The notes under the pieces are model-generated. The model worked only from the letters and a program-made list of their open reading frames with translations. It did no database searches and had not been told where the DNA came from. 64,000 nt of DNA from Flavipsychrobacter sp. (GTDB lineage: Bacteria; Bacteroidota; Bacteroidia; Chitinophagales; Chitinophagaceae), in contig JARLGY010000023.1 of NCBI GenBank assembly GCA_031292525.1, forward strand, positions 124,001 to 188,000. The letters run 5' to 3'. Both the position numbers and the translations under genes were made by a program. The number at the start of each line of letters is the position of its first letter. Position 1 is the first letter of the stretch. This document shows, piece after piece, positions 1-6,922 of this stretch.

Positions 1-1
1 A

Positions 2-841
2 ATTGGGTTGGCCATTATGTTAAAAGACGCGCCATGGTGGGTAGCGCTCCTGTCTGCATATTGCGTGGGTGCATTTGCCTGTCACACGCTTTTTGTTTGC
101 ATTCATGAATGCGCACATAACCTCATATTTAAGAACAGAACTTTAAATATCATTGCAGGTATTATTGCTAACTTGCCACTTGTATTCCCTAGCTCTGTTT
201 CATTTAAAAAGTACCACCTCAAACACCATTCTTTTCAGGGAGTAGAAGCATTAGATGCAGATATGCCTTTCCGCTGGGAAGCCAGGTTGATAGATAATTC
301 AGTTTTAGGAAAAGCACTCTGGTTACTATTATACCCTGTATTCCAGTTATTGCGCCCCATGCGTCTTACTAAAGAAATATCAATATTCGACGGGTGGACA
401 ATTATTAACTGGATCATTCAATTTAGTTTCCTGGCACTGGTAGTATATTTTTTAGGAGCAAAATCCACTTGCTTTCTTGTAGCCAGCTTCTTCTTTTCCA
501 TTGGACTTCACCCATTAGGTGCACGGTGGATACAAGAACACTTTTTAACCCATGGTGACCAGGAAACAAAAAGCTATTATGGTGTACTAAATTCTGTAAA
601 TCTCAATGTAGGATATCATAATGAGCATCATGACTTTCCCTCTGTACCGTGGAATAAGTTACCTCAAATAAAGGCTATAGCTGGCAATTACTACACCACA
701 TTGGGTTTCCATACTTCTTACACTATATTGTTGTTCCGCTTTTTATTCGATAAAGAACTGTCGGTTCATTCGCGCATGGCCAGGGATAACAGGGGGAAAA
801 ACAAGAAAGGAATCAAAATACAAGAAATAACAGAATCATAA
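2..841 (+). CDS. Sphingolipid delta-4-desaturase-like fatty acid desaturase (5' end cut off)
   Basis: Integral-membrane di-iron desaturase. Counting from the TTG at position 8, three histidine boxes are visible: HECAH (33-37), HLKHH (70-74) and HNEHH (204-208). The stretch around the last box (VGYHNEHHDFPSVPW) and SYYGVLN just before it closely resemble eukaryotic dihydroceramide delta-4-desaturases (DEGS/DES1), as does the C-terminal SRM motif. DEGS proteins carry about 50 more residues at the N terminus, and this frame is open to the window edge, so the true start lies outside. Expected role: making a 4,5-double bond in a sphingoid base in the inner membrane. Its neighbour 31 bp downstream is a ceramide-phosphotransferase-like protein, which supports a sphingolipid role. 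It could instead act on another lipid; the family call is firm, the substrate is inferred. Confidence 0.85.
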   Translation: MGLAIMLKDAPWWVALLSAYCVGAFACHTLFVCIHECAHNLIFKNRTLNIIAGIIANLPLVFPSSVSFKKYHLKHHSFQGVEALDADMPFRWEARLIDNSVLGKALWLLLYPVFQLLRPMRLTKEISIFDGWTIINWIIQFSFLALVVYFLGAKSTCFLVASFFFSIGLHPLGARWIQEHFLTHGDQETKSYYGVLNSVNLNVGYHNEHHDFPSVPWNKLPQIKAIAGNYYTTLGFHTSYTILLFRFLFDKELSVHSRMARDNRGKNKKGIKIQEITES

Positions 842-872
842 ATTGACTGACCAATAGTTGCAGTATAGAATT

Positions 873-1820
873 ATGAGCATAACAATCAAGCAAGCAGGTA
901 CAGATAAACTATTCGCTGCAAAGACAGTCACTATGATGTTTTTTATCACCGTAGGGTATTTCCTTTTGTCCTGGCTGCTTATAGGCTTTAAAACAGAACA
1001 AGTATTCTTGATGACAATAGTCAACGGACTATATTTTTTGTCATTAAAAACCCGCAAGTTCATTAAAGGGTTTTCAATATTTATTATCTACTGGGTGATC
1101 TTCGATTATATGAAGGCATTCCCCAACTACTCAATAAGCCACGTACACATCAAAGACATATACCTGGCAGAGAAGAGTCTCTTTGGTATCAGGGTTGGTG
1201 CAAATATGCTTACACCTAACGAGTATCTTCGGCTATCTCAAACCAGTACCCTAAATGTCATTACTGGCCTCTTCTACCTATGTTGGATACCAGTTCCTTT
1301 AGGTTTGGCAGCTTATTTATTTTTTGACAATAAACGTCAGTTTTTCTATTTCTCATGCACATTTCTGTTGGTCAACTGTCTTGGCTTCATTATTTACTAT
1401 TGCTTCCCTGTAGCACCGCCGTGGTATGTACAATACTCAGGTTTTTCTTTCAATCCACATACTCCGGGCAACGTTGCCGGACTAGGGAGGTTTGATACTT
1501 ATTTCCATACAAATATTTTCAGTTCTCTTTATGCGAAAAGCTCTAATGTTTTTGCGGCAATGCCTTCTCTGCATTCCGCCTATCCAGTAATTGTTTTGTA
1601 TTATGGACTGAAGAATAAGTTAGGCCCCATAAACATACTTTTTGCCTTTATTATGATAGGCATCTGGTTCTCTGCCATATACAACAGCCACCACTATATG
1701 CTCGATGTGCTTTGTGGTATTCTTTGCGCCATACTTGGCATCTTCGCATTCAATTATACTATATCATCCAATAAATGGTTTTTCAACATTTTAAATAAAA
1801 GCATAAAATCCATTTCCTAA
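873..1820 (+). CDS. PAP2-superfamily protein resembling Aur1/inositol phosphorylceramide synthase
   Basis: A 315-residue polytopic membrane protein with about six hydrophobic helices. It carries AAMPSLHSAYP (PAP2 motif with the catalytic Ser-His) and, further on, YNSHHYMLDVLCG (second His and Asp). This spacing and wording match the PAP2_3 branch that includes yeast Aur1 and related phosphatidylinositol:ceramide phosphotransferases, rather than soluble acid phosphatases. The ATG at 873 is preferred over the upstream TTG at 858. It follows the desaturase by 31 bp on the same strand, so the two are probably co-transcribed. Expected reaction: transfer of a phospho-head group onto ceramide, or removal of one. 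The exact donor and acceptor cannot be read from sequence. Confidence 0.75.
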   Translation: MSITIKQAGTDKLFAAKTVTMMFFITVGYFLLSWLLIGFKTEQVFLMTIVNGLYFLSLKTRKFIKGFSIFIIYWVIFDYMKAFPNYSISHVHIKDIYLAEKSLFGIRVGANMLTPNEYLRLSQTSTLNVITGLFYLCWIPVPLGLAAYLFFDNKRQFFYFSCTFLLVNCLGFIIYYCFPVAPPWYVQYSGFSFNPHTPGNVAGLGRFDTYFHTNIFSSLYAKSSNVFAAMPSLHSAYPVIVLYYGLKNKLGPINILFAFIMIGIWFSAIYNSHHYMLDVLCGILCAILGIFAFNYTISSNKWFFNILNKSIKSIS

Positions 1821-1867
1821 TACTTAACATAATTCTCATAGTCAATATCTATACCTCGATAAAAAAT

Positions 1868-1883
1868 AATGTAATTTTACATT
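1868..1883. promoter_or_regulatory. Perfect palindrome before the TetR gene (putative operator)
   Basis: AATGTAA-TT-TTACATT is a perfect 7-2-7 inverted repeat that ends one base before the ATG at 1885. A palindrome of this size directly in front of a TetR-family gene is the usual place for an autoregulatory operator. No second copy was seen in front of the desaturase, whose upstream region is outside the window. Confidence 0.5.
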
Positions 1884-1884
1884 A

Positions 1885-2490
1885 ATGGAATTAACTAAAG
1901 ATGAAATAATCAAAGCTTCAATAATAGAAGCTGCGCAAAAACTATTTCAGCATTATGGCCTGAGCAAGACCACTATGGAGGATATTGCCAAGTCTCTAAA
2001 TAAGAGCAAGGGAAGCTTGTACTACTACTTTACTACAAAAGAACAGATATTCGAAGCCGTAGTTCAAAAAGAAAAGAATATTATTTTAAATGATATTAAA
2101 ACCGCGATGGCTCAAGCAAATACTGCAGAAGAAAAATTCAAAGTGTTTGCACTTACCAAGTTTAATGAAATTAAAAAACGGGAAATTCTGTATAAAATAA
2201 TTCACGATGATATCCTGGATAACGTTTGCCTTTTTCAAATGATCAGGAAAAGATATGATTCTATAGAATTGGAAATTATAAAAGAGATATTAACTTTTGG
2301 AATTAAAAATAAGGAGTTTGGCATTAATGGAAATAAACAATTAGACGCTGTTGCGCTTGTTTGCGCAATTACCTTGAGAGGTGTGCAGATGGACTTTATT
2401 TTTGACACTAACACCGATTGCAGCGCAAATGATGACCTTTTAAATGTGTCTATAGATATGTTGGTAAAAGCATTGAAAAATTGCAAATGA
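1885..2490 (+). CDS. TetR/AcrR family transcriptional regulator
   Basis: A 201-residue protein with a typical N-terminal TetR helix-turn-helix at roughly residues 8-55: AAQKLFQHYGLSKTTMEDIA, then KSKGSLYYYFTTKEQIF. The remaining all-helical part would be the ligand-binding and dimerisation domain, which is not recognisable in detail. It lies 64 bp downstream of the lipid genes on the same strand and has its own palindromic site at its start, so it probably represses itself and perhaps the lipid genes. A lipid-like ligand is a reasonable guess from context only. The gene is markedly A/T-rich. Confidence 0.9.
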   Translation: MELTKDEIIKASIIEAAQKLFQHYGLSKTTMEDIAKSLNKSKGSLYYYFTTKEQIFEAVVQKEKNIILNDIKTAMAQANTAEEKFKVFALTKFNEIKKREILYKIIHDDILDNVCLFQMIRKRYDSIELEIIKEILTFGIKNKEFGINGNKQLDAVALVCAITLRGVQMDFIFDTNTDCSANDDLLNVSIDMLVKALKNCK

Positions 2491-2535
2491 ACATCTTCTA
2501 TTTTTTAAAAATATGAAGTCTTTAAAAATAAAAGG

Positions 2536-2850
2536 TCCGATTTTGTATTTACTGAATTGCGCGACGTCAACCCAGTAGATAAATATGAAGTTCAACGAGC
2601 TATTGCCACACGCAACCATTCAATTGATTAATTGCTACGTGACGATGTTGCCGATGCTATAGAAACAAACAAGAAATTAACAATGCACATTGCCCGGCAC
2701 ACCTTCGCCCAATTAGCAAGGGATAAAATCTCTATCCAAATGCTGCAAAAGCTTTATCGCCACAGCAGTATTACAACGACCATTGGCTATCAATCTAATT
2801 TTATTCACAAAGATACTGATGAGGCACTAGATACAGTGATTGGTGCATGA
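2536..2850 (+). pseudogene. C-terminal remnant of a tyrosine-type integrase with an in-frame stop
   Basis: The frame reads SDFVFTELRDVNP..., meets a TAA at 2629-2631, then continues as LLRDDVADAIETNKKLTMHIARHTFA and ends with RHSSITTTIGYQSNF. HxxR (HIAR), the second His (RHSS) and the nucleophile Tyr (GYQ) of the tyrosine recombinase C-terminal catalytic part are present. The N-terminal DNA-binding and core domains are missing and there is no start codon with a plausible context, so this is a dead fragment. It ends exactly where a tRNA-like 3' half begins, the usual arrangement for an integrase at an element end. Confidence 0.8.
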
Positions 2851-2891
2851 CTCATAATCAGCGGGTCCAGGATTCGAGTCCCTGCGGCACT
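2849..2891 (+). other. 3' half of a tRNA (anticodon loop CAT) - att-site-like remnant
   Basis: The sequence contains an anticodon loop CTCATAA, the 3' anticodon stem TCAG, a variable part, a T-arm (CAGGA-TTCGAGT-CCCTG, one A-C mismatch at the inner pair) and an acceptor 3' strand CGGCACT. No 5' half exists: upstream is the end of the broken integrase. Such a 3' tRNA segment is what integrative elements leave or carry as an attachment site at tRNA genes. The anticodon would be CAT (Met or modified Ile). The partner tRNA gene is not in this window. Confidence 0.6.
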
Positions 2892-3004
2892 TAAATTCAA
2901 CGTAAGTATGGTAGTGATAGGTTATGAACAAGTTTTTCATTTCCAAACACGGGTATGATAACGGAATTTTCGATCATTGATAATAATCAGTTATCCTGCA
3001 TCTA

Positions 3005-3705
3005 TCACATCGACAAATCCATTCTGGGATGTTTATCAGCAAGAATTTGTTTTTGCTTTTCTTTATTCACTTGTGTATATATCTGAGTGGTGACTATAGA
3101 ACTATGTCCCAGCATTGATTGGATGTACTTGATGTCCACATCATTTTCAAGCAAGAGTGTGGCAAAGGAGTACCGGAAAGTGTGTGGAGTAACATTCTTA
3201 ATCACTTTTGCATTTTTAGATACTAAGTATACGGCGCCAGCAGAGAATAAAAGTTCAATAACGGTGGCATTTCTAATATCCTCTAGATATGAAAACGTTG
3301 TCTTATGCGCTTTAAAAATAGCTTTATATGCTTCGTCAAGGATTGCCTTTATTTCTAACTTCGTAAGGGCTTTGGGTAACACACTAGCTTCTTTTAAACT
3401 AATCCTAATACGTCGAATTGGATTAGTAGTCAATAGGTCTTCGTATTCCAGATAATTAAACATTGCCATCAATGTGGCTACTTTCCTTTTGATCGTTTTG
3501 ATTTTCCATTGTGAAATATCTCGTAGATAATGTTTCAAATGCAATTTATCTATGTCTTCAATAACTTTAGGATAATCATTCTTGTCAACGAATAATTTGA
3601 ACTGCTCTAAATCAAGCTTATAAAAATAAATTGTTTTATCGCTTAGGTTTTTTCATACTTACAATGTTGTAAGAAATCATTAATAGCATGTTGTAAACTG
3701 TCCAT
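3005..3705 (-). pseudogene. Frameshifted, internally deleted XerC/XerD-like tyrosine recombinase
   Basis: Starting at the ATG at 3705 the frame reads MDSLQHAINDFLQHCKYEK, then loses frame in an A-run near 3649-3655 and continues one frame over as LSDKTIYFYKLDLEQFKLF, a standard SAM-like core-binding domain. The catalytic domain is also damaged. After IELLFSAGA the protein jumps directly to VYLVSKNAK and TPHTFRYSFATLLLE, so the segment with the first catalytic Arg and the Lys is missing. The HxxR, LGHSS and IYTQV motifs remain. It is therefore very unlikely to be active. An 8-bp inverted repeat (taagtgaa/ttcactta, about 3718-3754) lies just upstream of the start. Confidence 0.8.
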
Positions 3706-3821
3706 TCTGCATTTGGTTAAGTGAACAGGAAAAATCGGCTATTCTATTCACTTACCGATTGACAATTAGAAGAAAAGTAGTTGTAAGCCGGTGAAGGGGA
3801 TGCTTACAGTGATTGTGTGGA

Positions 3822-3842
3822 CGTGTATTAATTAAATACACG
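3822..3842 (-). terminator. Hairpin downstream of the integrase gene
   Basis: An inverted repeat around cgtgtatt...aatacacg lies 13 bp past the integrase stop on the minus strand. It has an A/T-rich centre and only a weak U-tract, so it may be a terminator or part of the element end. Confidence 0.35.
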
Positions 3843-3854
3843 CCCCATAATAGC

Positions 3855-5057
3855 CTATGGAATAGAAAGTTTGTGCTTTAATGCGGCCATATCTGCACTG
3901 ATTTTCAAATCCACAATTTTTGCGTAATGCTGAGTCTGCTTAATGTTTTTGTGTCCCAGCATTTTTGACACAGTTTCAATAGGCACTCCATTACTTAAGG
4001 TAACAGTAGTTGCAAACGTATGGCGGGCAATATGGAAAGTTAACTTCTTATCTATTCCACACGTATCCGCAATCTCTTTTAAGTAAGCATTCATTTTTTG
4101 ATTAGTTAGGATAGGCAGGACATAATCTTTGTTTGCACATTTTGGATGGTCTTTATATTTCTCAATAATTTCCAATGCCGGGTGTAACAAAGGGACACGT
4201 TGTGGAGTCTCTGTTTTTTGCCTTTTAGTAATTATCCATTTTTCGCCATCTAAACCCTTACTAACGATCTGACTCCTTTTAAGATTGCCAACATCAACAT
4301 ATGCAAGCCCCGTGTAACAAGCGAAAATAAAAATGTCCTTTACAAGATTTAATCGTTCAACTGAAAATTTTTTATTCACTATTGCACTGAGTTCGTCTTC
4401 ATACAGAGGGATAATTTCAACCTCCTTTTGGGCCGTACTAAATTCGCTAAAAGGGTCCGCCATTAACCACTTCTTCTTAATGCATTCTTTAATAACTGTC
4501 CCTAAAGTACTGATGTACTTCATAGCAGAATTATGATTACAGTTTTTAACTGTTTTTAGCCAAAACGAATAATTTTTAGCGAACTCATAATTTAGGTCTT
4601 TGAGTTCAAGGTCTTCAGCCTGGTATTCCCATTCTATAAATGCCTGCGTATGATCATAGGTGGTCCTGTAACGCTGATAAGTCCTGTAGGAGTAGTCTTT
4701 ACCTACCAGCGCTAATATCTCTTCGTTGTGCCGTCCAAAAATGTCCAGCAAGTTTCTCTTTGTTTCTCCGGTACCGTTAAGGTAATTCTTAAGTAATTCC
4801 GCAGTAATGTTCTTACCGGCGAGCGTCAGTTGACTTTTGGTACTATATACCTGTGCCTTAAGACCGTCCATATAAGCATTAAGCTTTAAGGCATCTTCTT
4901 TGGTGCCTTTAGCGCTGATATCCCACGTTCTTTTAAGGGATAATTCTTTCGCTATCCCATCAACTGTGATCCGTAAATAAATGTACCGCTCTTCACATTT
5001 CTTCTGATTTTTGGTAGCCTTCAAGAAGAAGAACAATCCAAAGCTTTTTTCCAACAT
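3855..5057 (-). CDS. Site-specific tyrosine integrase, Bacteroidetes conjugative-element type
   Basis: A 400-residue protein of normal family length: N-terminal Arm/DUF-type DNA-binding part (residues ~1-90, FFFLKATKNQKKCEERYIYLR), SAM-like core-binding domain (~105-200) and catalytic domain (~210-400). Visible catalytic elements are Lys in the KTETPQRVPL strand, HIARHTFA (His-x-x-Arg), MLGHKNIKQTQHYAK (second His and nucleophile Tyr). At the place of the first Arg the sequence is CYTGLAYVDV, i.e. no Arg, as in IntDOT-like integrases, which also lack it. It looks intact and could act on this or another element. It is flanked by two dead recombinases, so this spot has been used repeatedly for integration. 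Confidence 0.88.
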   Translation of the reverse strand: MLEKSFGLFFFLKATKNQKKCEERYIYLRITVDGIAKELSLKRTWDISAKGTKEDALKLNAYMDGLKAQVYSTKSQLTLAGKNITAELLKNYLNGTGETKRNLLDIFGRHNEEILALVGKDYSYRTYQRYRTTYDHTQAFIEWEYQAEDLELKDLNYEFAKNYSFWLKTVKNCNHNSAMKYISTLGTVIKECIKKKWLMADPFSEFSTAQKEVEIIPLYEDELSAIVNKKFSVERLNLVKDIFIFACYTGLAYVDVGNLKRSQIVSKGLDGEKWIITKRQKTETPQRVPLLHPALEIIEKYKDHPKCANKDYVLPILTNQKMNAYLKEIADTCGIDKKLTFHIARHTFATTVTLSNGVPIETVSKMLGHKNIKQTQHYAKIVDLKISADMAALKHKLSIP

Positions 5058-5107
5058 AACATTAATTTTTAAGGTTAATTAAAGTTGGAAATACAAAAGC
5101 CCTTAAA

Positions 5108-5134
5108 CAAGATGTAAACCTCATTTACATCTTG
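5108..5134. repeat. Perfect 11-bp inverted repeat upstream of the integrase
   Basis: caagatgtaaa, five bases, tttacatcttg lies about 50 bp upstream of the integrase start. It is too far from any gene end to be an obvious terminator. It may be an integrase-arm site, an excisionase site or an operator. A second inverted repeat (gcgtctt/aagacgc, about 5163-5189) follows. The 5058-5306 interval holds nothing else recognisable apart from the tRNA terminator. Confidence 0.45.
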
Positions 5135-5250
5135 ATAATCAATTAATTAAATCAATCTGGTTGCGTCTTTTTTAAAAATTTTAAGACGCCACGAATGACG
5201 CGACTTGACTTTGATTATCTTTGAAAACTTTGACGATTAGACTAAAAGAA

Positions 5251-5283
5251 AAAAGCCTGCAAATCAAGGATTTGCAGGCTTTT
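5251..5283 (-). terminator. Intrinsic terminator after the first tRNA-Leu(TAA)
   Basis: A perfect 15-bp stem (aaaagcctgcaaatc / gatttgcaggctttt) with a 3-nt loop, followed on the minus strand by more T residues. It lies 23 bp past the tRNA-Leu 3' end. Confidence 0.8.
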
Positions 5284-5306
5284 AAAAGCTTTGATAAAGC
5301 TAAATG

Positions 5307-5392
5307 TGCCCCAGACGGGAATTGAACCCGTACTCGCCTTACGGCAAACAGGATTTTAAGTCCTGCGCGTCTACCAATTCCGCCACCAGGGC
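5307..5392 (-). tRNA. tRNA-Leu (anticodon TAA), copy A
   Basis: The minus strand reads as a complete 86-nt class II tRNA: acceptor GCCCTGG pairing with CTGGGGC, D-arm with TTGGTAGACG, anticodon loop ACTTAAAA, a long variable arm, T-arm GGTTCAATTCC and discriminator A. No CCA is encoded. It lies downstream of tRNA-Gly on the same strand. Confidence 0.95.
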
Positions 5393-5431
5393 TGCCTATA
5401 CAAACATCGGTAGGAATGCTTGCAAATAAAA

Positions 5432-5457
5432 AATTCCAAACCATAGGGCTTGGAATC
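5432..5457 (-). terminator. Hairpin with T-run between tRNA-Gly and tRNA-Leu, copy A
   Basis: On the minus strand GATTCCAAGCC, a 4-nt loop and GGTTTGGAATT form an 11-bp stem (two G-U pairs) followed by a T-run and TATTTG. It looks like an intrinsic terminator or attenuator after tRNA-Gly, or a processing hairpin. If it terminates efficiently, tRNA-Leu would need its own promoter, and no convincing one was seen. The same structure is at 5910-5935. Confidence 0.55.
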
Positions 5458-5463
5458 TTTAAG

Positions 5464-5536
<73 letters not shown>

Positions 5537-5561
5537 TATTGTTTAAGAACTTTTGGGAGTG

Positions 5562-5592
5562 CAAAGATAGGGGTCTGGAACATCTTTACAAA
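5562..5592 (-). promoter_or_regulatory. Bacteroidota-type promoter of tRNA unit A
   Basis: On the minus strand TTTG (5589-5592) is followed after exactly 19 nt by TATCTTTG (5562-5569), matching the Bacteroidota sigma-ABfr consensus TTTG-N19-TAnnTTTG. It lies 25 bp upstream of tRNA-Gly. Confidence 0.8.
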
Positions 5593-5732
5593 CTGTTTTA
5601 AAAAAAAAATCGACCATAGCGTTTTTTGCAGGACCAACTGTACAGAGATAGCCAATATAAAAGCTGCTAATAAAAACGAGAAACAGAACAGTAGTAATCG
5701 CCATTGCTAAAACTTAAGGCGGTTGAAAGAAT

Positions 5733-5782
5733 AAATGAGAACGGGAGGCATCGCTCTACGCTCTGCACTCCCGTTCTCATTT
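5733..5782 (-). terminator. Long hairpin after the second tRNA-Leu(TAA)
   Basis: A perfect 15-bp stem (aaatgagaacgggag / ctcccgttctcattt) with a 20-nt loop ends two bases from the tRNA-Leu copy B. It takes the terminator position for unit B but has no relation in sequence to the terminator of copy A. The remaining 212-bp spacer between the repeats holds no gene. Confidence 0.65.
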
Positions 5783-5784
5783 TG

Positions 5785-5870
5785 TGCCCCAGACGGGAAT
5801 TGAACCCGTACTCGCCTTACGGCAAACAGGATTTTAAGTCCTGCGCGTCTACCAATTCCGCCACCAGGGC
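5785..5870 (-). tRNA. tRNA-Leu (anticodon TAA), copy B
   Basis: Identical in sequence to the tRNA-Leu at 5307-5392: 86 nt, class II, anticodon TAA, no encoded CCA. Confidence 0.95.
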
Positions 5871-5909
5871 TGCCTATACAAACATCGGTAGGAATGCTTG
5901 CAAATAAAA

Positions 5910-5935
5910 AATTCCAAACCATGGGGCTTGGAATC
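5910..5935 (-). terminator. Hairpin with T-run between tRNA-Gly and tRNA-Leu, copy B
   Basis: Same 11-bp stem and T-run as at 5432-5457. The only difference is one loop base (CCAT instead of CTAT), so the structure is preserved between copies. Confidence 0.55.
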
Positions 5936-5941
5936 TTTAAG

Positions 5942-6014
<73 letters not shown>

Positions 6015-6039
6015 TATTGTTTTAAGAACTTTGGGAGTG

Positions 6040-6070
6040 CAAAGATAGTTGTCACAACCATTTTTCCAAA
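6040..6070 (-). promoter_or_regulatory. Bacteroidota-type promoter of tRNA unit B
   Basis: On the minus strand TTTG (6067-6070), 19 nt, TATCTTTG (6040-6047). The TATCTTTG box is inside the repeat but the TTTG box is outside it, yet the spacing and the TTTG are the same as in copy A. Both units should therefore be active. Confidence 0.8.
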
Positions 6071-6104
6071 TTGTTTTAAAAATTTTTCGACATTTTTTTC
6101 GACA

Positions 6105-6112
6105 TAACTTTG
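6105..6112 (+). promoter_or_regulatory. Promoter -7 box for ccmB
   Basis: TAACTTTG fits the TAnnTTTG box; no clear TTTG lies 19 nt upstream. The box ends only 9 nt before the ATG at 6122, so a transcript would have almost no leader. Confidence 0.45.
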
Positions 6113-6121
6113 CACCTGAAT

Positions 6122-6775
6122 ATGGCAAACAACCTACTGATACTTGTACGTAAAGATATGTTGATGGAATGGCGCCAAAAGCATACACTATATGGTGTAG
6201 GGCTGTATGTAGCCAGCACAGTATTTGCTATATATATGATGAGCGGCCAACCAGAGGCCAAGCAATGGAATGCATTGTTCTGGCTTACACAATTATTTGT
6301 GGCAGTGAACGCAGTAGCAAAAAGCTTTTTACAAGAGCATCCCAACAGATTTCGCTATTATTTTACGTTAGTGAAACCCACTACATTTTTAATAGCAAAA
6401 ATGATATACAGCTCTAGCCTGATGTTGGTAATGAGTTTGATAAGCTTGTTGCTTTATAGCATCCTATTGGGGTGGCCGTTGGAACAAGGTGGCCTTTTTG
6501 TACTCATAAGTCTGGTAGGCAGTGTAAGCCTATCTGCAGTATTTACTTTTTTAAGCGCAATAGCAGCACGTGCACAACAAAACTCCGCGCTCATGGCAAT
6601 ACTCGGCTTCCCTCTTGTTACACCGGTGTTGATGATACTCAGCAATCTAAGCCTTAAAGCTATAAGCCCAGTATATCAGCCGGGCTGGTGGGTATTGGCA
6701 ATTGTATTGGTAGCGCTAGATCTACTAGTAATCATATTAGGTATAGTATTGTTCCCTTTTTTGTGGCAGGAGTAA
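6122..6775 (+). CDS. ccmB: Heme exporter protein CcmB
   Basis: A 217-residue membrane protein with six hydrophobic segments and the family features: LVRKDMLMEWRQK at the N terminus, EHPNRFRYYFTLVKPT after the second segment, and AARAQQNSALMAILGFPLVTPVL before the last two segments. CcmB is the membrane subunit of the CcmAB ABC unit that, with CcmC and CcmD, supplies heme to CcmE in System I cytochrome c maturation. No ccmA is adjacent; upstream are tRNA genes on the other strand. The ATG at 6122 is chosen over the TTG at 6110 because a promoter-like box occupies 6105-6112. Confidence 0.9.
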   Translation: MANNLLILVRKDMLMEWRQKHTLYGVGLYVASTVFAIYMMSGQPEAKQWNALFWLTQLFVAVNAVAKSFLQEHPNRFRYYFTLVKPTTFLIAKMIYSSSLMLVMSLISLLLYSILLGWPLEQGGLFVLISLVGSVSLSAVFTFLSAIAARAQQNSALMAILGFPLVTPVLMILSNLSLKAISPVYQPGWWVLAIVLVALDLLVIILGIVLFPFLWQE

Positions 6776-6893
6776 AAATAGCTGCGAGTCATCGGTTGTA
6801 AATCGCAAGCTCTTTTGTAAGATGTATGACAAGAAACTACTTTTAACCCGCGGCTTGCAACTTAGGAGTACTATAACTTACAAATAACCTTAT

Positions 6894-6901
6894 TACCTTT
6901 G
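6894..6901 (+). promoter_or_regulatory. Promoter -7 box before ccmC
   Basis: TACCTTTG matches the Bacteroidota TAnnTTTG box, 21 nt upstream of the ATG at 6923. It suggests ccmC can be transcribed separately from ccmB despite the short gap. No TTTG at the expected distance. Confidence 0.4.
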
Positions 6902-6922
6902 GCAAAATTACACGGCGCAATT

